Assembly (NCBI RefSeq): GCF_028368855.1
Contig: NZ_JAQNCY010000008.1
Span: 62,001-126,000 of the forward strand
DNA: 64,000 bases
Direction: 5' to 3'
Origin: Leisingera sp. SS27
Lineage (GTDB): Bacteria; Pseudomonadota; Alphaproteobacteria; Rhodobacterales; Rhodobacteraceae
Shown: positions 44,764-52,244 of the stretch, one piece after another
Numbering within the stretch: the first letter of the stretch is position 1
Layout: each line of letters begins with the position of its first letter
Translations under genes and position numbers: made by a program
The notes under the pieces: generated by a model
The model's input: the letters and a program-made list of their open reading frames with translations, nothing else
Database searches by the model: none
What the model was told of the DNA's origin: nothing

Positions 44764-45009
44764 TCAGGATTGATCCAGCCGCCGTTCATGCTTGGCCCCG
44801 GGGCCGCTGCGTTTGCCGGTGCTGTTCCCCTGGCTGCCGGAACCGCCGCTGCGCCACAGCTGCAGGGCAAGCATCCCCAGCATCAGAAAAGCGGCGGCAA
44901 AGGGGTACAGGAGCACAATCAGCCACACCGGCCAGCCGCCTGCCGCACCGGCGGCCACGGCCAGCACCAGGCCGCCCAATACCCCGAACAATGCGCTGAA
45001 CCAGGCCAT
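44764..45009 (-). CDS. Small two-helix membrane protein, paralogue 1
   Basis: The 81-residue protein has two hydrophobic segments (ALFGVLGGLVLAVAAGAAGG and WLIVLLYPFAAAFLMLGMLA) and a basic, Ser/Gly-rich tail. I do not recognise a family. It resembles the next protein (45162-45380) in layout: MAW start, a Gly-rich first helix, a G-P/W turn and an L-YP second helix. Both are on the minus strand, 152 bp apart, and probably arose by duplication. It ends 36 bp from the trxC stop on the opposite strand. Confidence 0.65.
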   Translation of the reverse strand: MAWFSALFGVLGGLVLAVAAGAAGGWPVWLIVLLYPFAAAFLMLGMLALQLWRSGGSGSQGNSTGKRSGPGAKHERRLDQS

Positions 45010-45161
45010 ACAGCCCTTCCCCTCAAGTCCCCACCTGCAAAAGATAGGGCATGCGTACAGGCCGGCAACTCTGCAATTGATACCCTGAGGTGATTTGCGC
45101 GCGGGCCGTTAAGTCAGAGGTAGTTCATCGGGCCGCTTCTGCGGAGGCGGTGCCGCCCGAT

Positions 45162-45380
45162 TCAGGCGGCAGCCAGCTGACCGCCGGGGGTCACCCCGCT
45201 GCCGGGTCCCGCAGCCTCGCTGAGCCAATAGAGCAGGGCAGTTGCCAGGAGAGCCACCGCGGTGCCTGCCACCGGGTAAATCAGAAGGCAGGCCCACCAG
45301 GGCAGCCCGGCGAAGGCATAGCCCATCACTGCGGCACACAGGCCTGCAACCATACCCAGAATAATACCTGCCCAGGCCAT
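45162..45380 (-). CDS. Small two-helix membrane protein, paralogue 2
   Basis: The 72-residue protein starts MAWAGIILGMVAGLCAAVMG at 45378-45380, after AAGGGGG on its strand. It has two transmembrane helices joined by GLPWWACLLIYPVAGTA and a short Gly/Gln-rich tail. The same plan is seen in the neighbour at 44764-45009. The reading frame continues 11 codons upstream (to 45413), but that lacks a ribosome-binding site. Function unknown; small tandem membrane proteins of this type are often stress-induced. Confidence 0.6.
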   Translation of the reverse strand: MAWAGIILGMVAGLCAAVMGYAFAGLPWWACLLIYPVAGTAVALLATALLYWLSEAAGPGSGVTPGGQLAAA

Positions 45381-45515
45381 GACGCCCCCTTCATCCGTGC
45401 AGCAGGGCCCCAATACCCGGCTGTTCCCGCGCCCATCATCCGGCCAAGAAGGTTATCAAAGCGTTAAGATTCCGGTGGTGCTTACAATCCGGTCTAAATA
45501 ATTGGAACGCGGGCA

Positions 45516-45890
45516 CTATTTTGAGGTCAGCGCCACCCCGTCCTTGGCCTTGGGCATCCGCCCCTTGCCCTGCTGCAGCACATGCGCCAGCTCATGCACC
45601 AGCAGTTCCGGGTTCTTGGCGTCGCCCGGTTTCATGAAGTAGATGTCGTTGCCATAGGTGAACGCCTTGGCCTTCAGCTCCTTGCAGACATCCTTGGCGT
45701 TGCCGCCCGAATGTACCTGCACCTTGGCGAGCTTCGCTTTGGAGAAGTGCGCCTCCAGCCCCTTGCGCACATCGCCGGGCAGCTTCCGGCCTTTGGTGCC
45801 TTCCGGTTCGCTCTTCAGCCGCTTGCGCTTGGCCTTCTTGCCATTCAGCGCCTCGACCTGCGCCTTCACGTCTTCCGGTTTCAGGGGCAT
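45516..45890 (-). CDS. DUF4157 (zincin-like) protein, stand-alone
   Basis: The 124-residue protein ends with PELLVHELAHVLQQGKGRMP, the HELAH metal-binding motif of DUF4157, and has VHSGGNAKDVCKELKAKAFT and YGNDIYF before it, as in that family. The N-terminal 50 residues are Lys-rich and probably flexible. DUF4157 domains are frequently fused to, or encoded with, large toxins and extracellular contractile injection systems; here it is alone, with no tail-fibre or sheath gene in the window. AAGGAT precedes the ATG. Whether the zincin is active is unknown. Confidence 0.85.
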   Translation of the reverse strand: MPLKPEDVKAQVEALNGKKAKRKRLKSEPEGTKGRKLPGDVRKGLEAHFSKAKLAKVQVHSGGNAKDVCKELKAKAFTYGNDIYFMKPGDAKNPELLVHELAHVLQQGKGRMPKAKDGVALTSK

Positions 45891-46205
45891 GGGCAGATCC
45901 TTTGCAATGCTTCAATCAATACAAGGCACGTCGGGTGCCTGAGGGGATGATAGCGCAGAGCGGGGAAAAGGCGAAACGGAGAGAGCGGGACAATGTCGTC
46001 CGCAACGGATCAGTTAAACGGTTCAGAAGCGAATTTGCGCTGCATGCCCCAAACCGCCCGGGCCCGCCCAGGCAGCCGCTGTCCTGGTGTTCAGCACCTG
46101 CAGGGAGGTGAAGCGCCTGCCGCATGTCCTGCGCCGAATTCGAGGGCATCTGACCTGAATTGATCGATGCCGAAAAAGCCGCCTATCTGCTCTCCGGTGC
46201 AGGGG
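45891..46205. other. Intergenic stretch, no gene seen
   Basis: The 315 bp between the DUF4157 start and the end of the secreted-protein gene carry no ORF with a good start and codon use. The base composition is somewhat less G+C-rich than the surroundings. I saw no terminator with a T-run in it. Confidence 0.6.
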
Positions 46206-46646
46206 TCAGCTTTGTAGCCGGCATTTGTTCAGTCCGCGCATATCCATCCACTGAGAAACGCCGACTGCGAAATGGCTTCCGGATGCTGGTGCTTTTTGAA
46301 AGGTGACTTTGACGGCAACAAGCGGAGCATTGGTGTCAATCAGCCGGATACCGGAATTGAGCTGAGTGGCTGTCAGTTTGGCTTTAGTAGAATTGAAATG
46401 CTTGGACCAATTAACCCGGCAGAGGGATTGAGCGTCTTGCCGCAATGAATAGCCGCTGCCTGATACTGTGTATGTCAGTTCCAGAGTGTTACCTGCTGCA
46501 ATCCCGCCGAACTTTTCAGGCGCCGTTACCAGAGCGGCACTCGAAAGATCAGCGCGGACACCAGACTTCAGACGCACCTCTTCCGCGTGAAGGGGGAGGG
46601 CGGCCGCTAAAGCCGCCCCCATAAGCCAGGACTTTCGCAGGGTCAC
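46206..46646 (-). CDS. Secreted protein of unknown function, coupled to ettA
   Basis: The 146-residue protein starts at GTG 46644-46646, overlapping the ettA TGA by 4 bp (GTGA). Its N-terminus (TLRKSWLMGAALAAALPLHA) is a signal peptide. The mature part VRLKSGVRADLSSAALVTAP, then FGGIAAGNTLELTYTVSGSG, looks like a beta-rich domain; two cysteines (SLCRVNW and NKCRL) might form a disulfide. No family is recognised. The coupling to a cytosolic translation factor is odd and may be accidental read-through positioning. The DNA is less G+C-rich than ettA. Confidence 0.65.
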   Translation of the reverse strand: MTLRKSWLMGAALAAALPLHAEEVRLKSGVRADLSSAALVTAPEKFGGIAAGNTLELTYTVSGSGYSLRQDAQSLCRVNWSKHFNSTKAKLTATQLNSGIRLIDTNAPLVAVKVTFQKAPASGSHFAVGVSQWMDMRGLNKCRLQS

Positions 46647-48310
46647 CGCACAAACTTCTTGTGCTTCAACCGCTTGGGCTCCAGCGCGTCGGGACCCAGG
46701 CGGCGCTTCTTGTCCTCCTCGTAGTCCTCGAAGTTGCCCTCGAACCACTCCACATGCGCATCGCCCTCAAAGGCCAGGATGTGGGTGCAGATCCGGTCGA
46801 GGAAGAAACGGTCGTGCGAGATCACCACGGCGCAGCCGGCGAAATCGACCAGAGCGTCTTCCAGCGCCCGCAGGGTTTCCACGTCCAGATCGTTGGTCGG
46901 TTCGTCGAGCAAGAGCACGTTGCCGCCCTCTTTCAGCAGACGCGCCATGTGCACGCGGTTGCGCTCACCGCCGGACAGCAGGCTCAGCGGTTTCTGCTGG
47001 TCGCCGCCCTTGAAGTTGAACGAGGAGCAATAGGCGCGGGAATTGACCTGCGCGTCGCCCAGCTCGATGATCTCGGCGCCGCCGGAAATCGCTTCCCAGA
47101 CGGTTTCATTATCCTTCAGATCATCGCGAGACTGGTCGACATAGCTGAGCTTCACCGTGTCGCCGTATTCCACGGTGCCGGAATCGGGCTGCTCCTGGCC
47201 GGTCAGCATCTTGAACAGGGTCGATTTACCAGCGCCGTTGGGCCCGATCACGCCGACAATGCCGCCCGGCGGCAGCGAGAACTCCAGGCCCTCGATCAGC
47301 TGCTTGTCGCCAAAGTGTTTGGCGAGGCCAGAGACTTCGATCACCTTGGAGCCGAGGCGCGGGCCGTTCGGAATGACGATCTGGGCGCGGCCAACCTTCT
47401 CGCGTTCGGACTGGCTGGCCATCTCGTTATAGGCGGCAATACGCGCCTTGGACTTGGCCTGACGGGCTTTCTGGCCCTGCTGCATCCATTCCAGCTCGCG
47501 CTCCAGCGTCTTCTGCTTGGCCTTGTCCTCGCGGGCTTCCTGCGCCAGGCGCTTGGCCTTCTGCTCCAGCCAGGCGGAGTAGTTGCCTTCGTAGGGAATG
47601 CCGCGGCCGCGGTCGAGCTCCAGGATCCAGCCGGTGATGTCATCCAGGAAGTAACGGTCGTGGGTCACACAGAGGATGGTGCCCTTGTAGTCGATCAGGT
47701 GCTGCTGCAGCCAGGCGATGGTCTCGGCGTCCAGGTGGTTCGTCGGTTCGTCGAGGAGCAGCATGTCGGGCGCTTCCAAGAGCAGCTTGCACAGAGCGAC
47801 GCGGCGGCGTTCACCGCCCGACAGATCCTTGATCGGCGCATCATCCGGAGGGCAGCGCAGCGCTTCCATCGACACGTCGACCTGGCTGTCCAGATCCCAC
47901 AGGTTTTCCGCATCAATGGCGTCCTGCAGCTCGGTCATCTCGGCCATCAGCTCATCGGTGTAGTTCTCGGCCATTTCCACCGCGATCTGGTTGAAGCGGT
48001 CGACCTTCTCCTTCTTCTCCTTGACGCCCAGCATGACGTTTTCACGCACGCTCAGGCTCTCATCCAGCTGCGGCTCCTGCGGCAGGTAGCCGACCTTGGC
48101 GCCCTCAGCCGCCCAGGCCTCGCCGGTGAAATCCTTGTCGAGGCCGGCCATGATCTTCATCAGCGTGGACTTACCGGCGCCGTTGACGCCGACCACACCG
48201 ATCTTCACGCCGGGCAGGAAGGAGAGGTGGATGTTTTCAAAGCATTTCTTGCCACCCGGGTAGGTCTTGGAGACACCCTGCATGTGGTAGACGTACTGGT
48301 AGGAGGCCAT
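46643..48310 (-). CDS. ettA: Energy-dependent translational throttle protein EttA (ABC-F)
   Basis: The 555-residue ABC-F protein has two ATPase domains: Walker A GVVGVNGAGKSTLMKIMAGL near residue 38 and GVIGPNGAGKSTLFKMLTGQ near 350; signatures LSGGERRRVALCKLLLEAPD and LSGGERNRVHMARLLKEGGN. The arm insert in domain 1 (ENLWDLDSQVDVSMEALRCP) is EttA-specific. EttA binds the ribosomal E site and regulates the first peptide bond according to ATP/ADP level. The start MASYQYVYHMQGVSKTYPGG is canonical. Downstream it overlaps a secreted-protein gene. Confidence 0.97.
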   Translation of the reverse strand: MASYQYVYHMQGVSKTYPGGKKCFENIHLSFLPGVKIGVVGVNGAGKSTLMKIMAGLDKDFTGEAWAAEGAKVGYLPQEPQLDESLSVRENVMLGVKEKKEKVDRFNQIAVEMAENYTDELMAEMTELQDAIDAENLWDLDSQVDVSMEALRCPPDDAPIKDLSGGERRRVALCKLLLEAPDMLLLDEPTNHLDAETIAWLQQHLIDYKGTILCVTHDRYFLDDITGWILELDRGRGIPYEGNYSAWLEQKAKRLAQEAREDKAKQKTLERELEWMQQGQKARQAKSKARIAAYNEMASQSEREKVGRAQIVIPNGPRLGSKVIEVSGLAKHFGDKQLIEGLEFSLPPGGIVGVIGPNGAGKSTLFKMLTGQEQPDSGTVEYGDTVKLSYVDQSRDDLKDNETVWEAISGGAEIIELGDAQVNSRAYCSSFNFKGGDQQKPLSLLSGGERNRVHMARLLKEGGNVLLLDEPTNDLDVETLRALEDALVDFAGCAVVISHDRFFLDRICTHILAFEGDAHVEWFEGNFEDYEEDKKRRLGPDALEPKRLKHKKFVR

Positions 48311-48412
48311 GTGCTCGCTCCGTTAAGGGGGAAATTCGCTGGCGGGAGTGATAGCGGATGGGCGGCGGCGGGGCAATGCGGGAAGCAGGCCTGCGCAAGG
48401 GGGTGCCAGGCG

Positions 48413-48440
48413 TGCACCCCCTGTACACCCCCTGTGCACC
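48413..48440. repeat. Short tandem direct repeats upstream of ettA
   Basis: TGCACCCCCTG, TACACCCCCTG and TGCACC follow each other without gaps, then a run of eight or nine G. The array is in the leader or promoter region of ettA (start at 48310). Confidence 0.7.
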
Positions 48441-48514
48441 GGGGGGGGCCGTTTGCGTGGGTTCAGAACGGATGCAAGATGTCCCTTGGGACGTGGCGCG
48501 GAGCGGCACGGCCC

Positions 48515-48542
48515 GCGCCTGACCTTCCCCCCGGTCAGGCGC
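48515..48542 (-). terminator. Hairpin after the Imm11-like gene
   Basis: GCGCCTGACC-N8-GGTCAGGCGC is a perfect 10-bp inverted repeat about 70 bp after the Imm11-like stop; a third GGTCAGGC half lies beside it. There is no T-run, so this may be a Rho-assisted or processing structure. Confidence 0.5.
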
Positions 48543-48610
48543 CTTCGCGCCTTCCCAAGGTCAGGCCCGGGCCTTGTGTTGTGCCCGTGTTGCACCCGGG
48601 CAAAATTTAG

Positions 48611-49300
48611 TTACTTGTCCGAGGTCACGGAAACTTCTCTGAACGACCATCCTGCACAGCCAACTTCGGTTACAAAGTCACGGAAGGTTTCTGTGCACAG
48701 AACGTCTCTTGTGACCGAGTCCCGCCAGATAGACGCGTTCTCCAGCGCGCTTTCCAGAAGTGCGCTTTTCGAGGTGTTCGTCGTGTTGTAAGTTGTGCCG
48801 TCCTTGCGCGTCATCGAGTAGATGACCGATCTTTCTTTGTCCCATCCGTCAAGGCGCTTCAAGAGATTCGCCATGTAATAGGGACCACCCGGCAGGGGGC
48901 TGTCATGGACTTCGTTCCAAACTTGCTCGACCGCTGCAAATTCGAAAGTTCCGGCGAAACTGTCTTCTAGCGCTGATTTCAGACGGCTGTTCACCAATGG
49001 AGTTTTGTCCATGTTCACCGAAAAGCCGTCGATCGTTTCACGAGCGGCCCCGGACTGAGACTTCACAACACAGTACAGTTTAGCCAGTTCCTGTTTGGTC
49101 GTCTCTGTTAGGCGGCCGCCCTTCAGGATCGTACCGTAAGAGTGCACTCCGCCAGTTTCGAATCTGATGTCCCGCTCTGGCACCCATTCGTCCCATGGAA
49201 ATGGCAACCGAAACACGCCTTCCCGCGAGGTGCTCCGAGACCAATTGTAGAACATCGGCATTTCCGGCTCGAAGTCCATCTCGATCAAAAAACACTTCAT
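48611..49300 (-). CDS. Imm11/DUF1629-like protein, possible immunity protein
   Basis: The 229-residue protein starts MKCFLIEMDFEPEMPMFYNW at 49298-49300 after GGAGAACAGGA. The segment TPLVNSRLKSALEDSF and the C-terminal IWRDSVTRDVLCTETFRDFV ending in GCAGWSF resemble the DUF1629 (Imm11) pattern, where the last part reads like V-S-x-x-LR-x-x-L-x-x-x-G-x-x-G-x-x-F. The G+C content is visibly lower than the flanks, suggesting transfer. It is tandem with, and downstream of, an M15 peptidase-like gene on the same strand, so the pair may be toxin and immunity. Family placement is from pattern recall, moderate. Confidence 0.55.
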   Translation of the reverse strand: MKCFLIEMDFEPEMPMFYNWSRSTSREGVFRLPFPWDEWVPERDIRFETGGVHSYGTILKGGRLTETTKQELAKLYCVVKSQSGAARETIDGFSVNMDKTPLVNSRLKSALEDSFAGTFEFAAVEQVWNEVHDSPLPGGPYYMANLLKRLDGWDKERSVIYSMTRKDGTTYNTTNTSKSALLESALENASIWRDSVTRDVLCTETFRDFVTEVGCAGWSFREVSVTSDK

Positions 49301-49501
49301 TCCTGTTCTCCAAAAGCCGCTGGCTGATGCAGGCAGCGACGTAAATGAGCGAACAAGACCCCGATCCGCCGGGGATAGCAAGGTCCGATCTAATACCGTC
49401 CCGAGGGCAGCGCAGGCTGCGCCTGCCGGCCCATCAAGCCGCAGGATTATCTAGGGTAAAGATGGACAGGCGCTGCCCCCGCCCCACTTAGAGGGTTCCC
49501 C

Positions 49502-50563
49502 TCACATCTTCCACTTCTTCTTGATGTTGTCCGGCACCGGGTAGATCAGTTTGCGGTTGTCGAAGTGGTGGCACTTGATGCCTTCGCTGTTGCGTTCCGC
49601 CAGGTAACGCAGGCAGGTGGACAGCGCGCTGATGATCTTGGGATCGGTGCGGGTGGTCACATCCACCGCCTGGCCCGACAGGTGGCGGGAGATGTATTTC
49701 CAGTTGGCCTTTTTGAACATGCACGCAATGAAGCCCTTCTTGTCCCCCGCCTGCACAAACCCGTCCAGCTCCAGCCGCAGCTCCTCGTTGCTCTTGAGGT
49801 AGGAATAGATCTTGCCGCGCTTCAGGTGGCTGTTCCAGCCGCCGTACATGGCGCTGGCCTGGCCTTTTTTGTCGCGCAGGCCGGAGACCACATGGATGGT
49901 CTCGCCGTAGTGGGAGGAGACCTCGTAGAGCACATCCAGGATTTTCTTCTTCACCCCTTGCGTCTTGCCTGTGAGCCGGCCCGGCTTGCACAGGCCGCCG
50001 GTGTCCACGGTCTTGATGACGTTTTCCGCGGCCTTCTTCTGCGCCTTCTTGGCGGCCTTCTCTGCCGCCTGTTTTGCCGCTTTCTGGGGGTCCTCGCCCT
50101 TTTCCTCGCCCTTGGCGAAATAGCTGTCGTAGAGCGAGGTGGCATAGTCCTCGATCTCCTCCAGCAGCGCGGCCCAGCCGCCCTGGTCCAGGGATTTGGC
50201 CTTGGCCTCCTTCATCACCGCGTCCTTGGCGGCCTTCACCGCCTTGGCCTTGGCGTCCTCCTTGGCCTTTTCGTCCTGCTTTTCCTTGGCCTTCTTCTCA
50301 GCCTTGGCCTTGCCGGGGCCTGCGTTCAGTTTCTTGATGGTGGTCTTGCCGGGGTCGATGCGGCAGTCGGGCTTGAAGCCGCAGATCTCCTGCTGGAACT
50401 GGCCGATCATCTTTTCCAGCACCGGCGTCGGGGTGCCGTCGGTCTTGACCTTCTTGATCCCGGACTGGCCGGCAAAGGCATTCAGCAGTTGTTGAACGGT
50501 TTTGACGTCTTCGGGCAGGTTCTTGCCCTTGCGCCCGACGGAGGCGGAAAGCTTGGCAGCCAT
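49502..50563 (-). CDS. Predicted effector: peptidoglycan-binding-like domain, Lys/Ala-rich linker and M15-like peptidase domain
   Basis: The 353-residue protein (ATG at 50561-50563) has no signal peptide. Residues 1-85 (ASVGRKGKNLPEDVKTVQQL, then VLEKMIGQFQQEICGF) look like a peptidoglycan-binding domain. About residues 85-200 are a Lys/Ala/Glu-rich coiled linker. From about 205, IHVVSGLRDKKGQASAMYGG, SRHLSGQAVDV (SxHxxGxAxD zinc ligands) and GIKCHHFDN fit M15 D,D-peptidases. Substrate would be the peptide stem of peptidoglycan. Lack of a secretion signal suggests delivery by a specialised system or lysis. The weak ribosome-binding site is a caution. An upstream TTG would add 22 residues. Confidence 0.72.
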   Translation of the reverse strand: MAAKLSASVGRKGKNLPEDVKTVQQLLNAFAGQSGIKKVKTDGTPTPVLEKMIGQFQQEICGFKPDCRIDPGKTTIKKLNAGPGKAKAEKKAKEKQDEKAKEDAKAKAVKAAKDAVMKEAKAKSLDQGGWAALLEEIEDYATSLYDSYFAKGEEKGEDPQKAAKQAAEKAAKKAQKKAAENVIKTVDTGGLCKPGRLTGKTQGVKKKILDVLYEVSSHYGETIHVVSGLRDKKGQASAMYGGWNSHLKRGKIYSYLKSNEELRLELDGFVQAGDKKGFIACMFKKANWKYISRHLSGQAVDVTTRTDPKIISALSTCLRYLAERNSEGIKCHHFDNRKLIYPVPDNIKKKWKM

Positions 50564-50702
50564 GGTAAACTCGCAAATTGGAACCAGCGGGCCGGAAACT
50601 CTGCCCGCGCAATAAAATTCTACACCCAAAGCAGCGTTTCAGGCAATCTGCGCAGGGTTGTGCGGCACTGCTGCGTGTGGCGATTGATCTCAGCCGGAAA
50701 CT

Positions 50703-51335
50703 ATGCGCATCAAGGCCTTCATGGTTTGCAAGCTGCCGCATATCCGCCCGGGCATGGCCGTCGGGCTCTTGGGAGGGTCCTTTGATCCGCCGCACCGCGG
50801 CCATGCGGCGATTTCCCATGCGGCGCTGAAGCGTTTCGGGCTCGATCACCTGTTCTGGCTGGTGTCGCCCGGCAATCCGCTGAAGACCCGCCAGCCCGCG
50901 CCGCTCGCGCGCAGGATCGCTGCGGCAGAGGCGCTGGTGCAGCATCCCCGCATCCATATCAGCGGTATCGAGGCGGACCTTGGCACCCGCTACACCGCCC
51001 AGACCCTGCGCCACCTGCGCCGCCGCCATCCCGGCGTGCGCTTCGTCTGGCTGATGGGGGCTGACAACCTGACCCACTTCCATCGCTGGAAGGACTGGCA
51101 GCAGATCCTGGACACGGTGCCGGTGGGGGTGCTGGCGCGTCCCGGCGACCGGATCTCGGCCCGGTTCTCCCCGGCGGCCCGGATCTACCGGCATTCGATG
51201 CTGAAAGGCAGCGAAAGCCAGCTGCTGGCACAGGCCGAAAGCCCGGCCTGGTGTTTTGTCAATCTGCCGATGGTGGACGTCAGCTCCACCGCGCTGCGCG
51301 CCCGCGGCAGCTGGTCAGCGGCGGAGGGCTGCTGA
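50703..51335 (+). CDS. nadD: Nicotinate-nucleotide adenylyltransferase
   Basis: The 210-residue enzyme has the nucleotidyltransferase motif [20 protein letters not shown] near residue 22, with the GSFDPxHxGH signature, and the C-terminal [11 protein letters not shown] (SST/SxTxxR) ATP contact. It converts nicotinate mononucleotide to deamido-NAD, the step before NadE, which is also in this window. About 17 residues precede the core, as common in Rhodobacteraceae. The last 21 bp overlap the end of the EamA gene on the other strand. Confidence 0.95.
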   Translation: MRIKAFMVCKLPHIRPGMAVGLLGGSFDPPHRGHAAISHAALKRFGLDHLFWLVSPGNPLKTRQPAPLARRIAAAEALVQHPRIHISGIEADLGTRYTAQTLRHLRRRHPGVRFVWLMGADNLTHFHRWKDWQQILDTVPVGVLARPGDRISARFSPAARIYRHSMLKGSESQLLAQAESPAWCFVNLPMVDVSSTALRARGSWSAAEGC

Positions 51336-52142
51336 GGCCAGCCCGGCCGACAGCACCACCCCCAGCCCGGCCCAGGTCCAGGCATCCGGCAGCTGGCTGA
51401 ACACTGCCCAGCCCAGGCCGACCGCGGCGACCAGCTGGAAATAGACCATCGGCGCCAGCTTCACCGCCTGCACCCGGCCATAGGCAAACAGCAGCAAGAG
51501 GTTGCCCAGCATCGAAAAGGCCGCACTCCCCACCGTCAGCGCCGCGGTGGCGGGGGTGAACTCCGGCAGGCTGGCGAGGCCCAAGGGCAGCATCAGCAGG
51601 GCCGACAGCAGCAGCTGCGTCAGGCTCAGCTCCAGCGGTGTGCCGACATGCGCCAGCCAGCGTGAGCTGGTCAGAAAGCCGCCATAGAAACAGCCTGCCA
51701 GCACCGCCCACAACAGGTTCACAGAGCCGCCGAACCCCGGCCGCACCACCATCAGCACACCCAGGAACCCCAGCGCCATCAGCAGGCTGCGCAGCGCCGT
51801 TGCCTGCTCGCGCAACAACAGCACCGACAGCACGTAGCTGACCACCGGCCCGATGAAGAAGGCGGCAAAGACATTGGCCAGCGGTTCCGTCTGCAGCGCC
51901 AGCTGGATCGAGAAGATACCGCCGGTCAGCAGCCCGGCGCGCAGCCACAGCCGCCAGTCACCCAGCAGGGAGAACGCCCGGCGCGGCACAAAGGGCAGGA
52001 TCAGCGCGGTGCCGATGGCAAAGCGGGACCAGGCGACAAAGGCGGGCGTGGCCAGCCCGGCGCCGGTCAGCAGCTTCCCGCACAGGTCGCCTGCGGGGAT
52101 CATTGACATGGCCGCGAACATGAGGAGTACTGCCTGAAACAT
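51315..52142 (-). CDS. EamA/DMT-family transporter
   Basis: The 275-residue protein has about ten transmembrane helices in two EamA halves (for example [20 protein letters not shown] and [20 protein letters not shown]). The drug/metabolite transporter family exports or imports small metabolites; substrate unknown. The frame opens further upstream at a TTG (52199), but the ATG at 52140-52142 is more likely, and others follow at short intervals, so the N-terminus is uncertain. It is convergent with nadD and divergent from dacB. Confidence 0.86.
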   Translation of the reverse strand: MFQAVLLMFAAMSMIPAGDLCGKLLTGAGLATPAFVAWSRFAIGTALILPFVPRRAFSLLGDWRLWLRAGLLTGGIFSIQLALQTEPLANVFAAFFIGPVVSYVLSVLLLREQATALRSLLMALGFLGVLMVVRPGFGGSVNLLWAVLAGCFYGGFLTSSRWLAHVGTPLELSLTQLLLSALLMLPLGLASLPEFTPATAALTVGSAAFSMLGNLLLLFAYGRVQAVKLAPMVYFQLVAAVGLGWAVFSQLPDAWTWAGLGVVLSAGLASAALRR

Positions 52143-52244
52143 GGCTGCCAGCGGTAGCAGGACTTGCCCGTGTGAAAAAGCCCGGACCTTGCGGCGCAAA
52201 GCTGCGGATCGGGGATTGAAGTAGAGCCGCTCCTGACCCTAAAA

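Noticed and set aside
45902-46111. 69-codon ORF in the gap after DUF4157
   Set aside because: Arg-rich composition without motif or ribosome-binding site.
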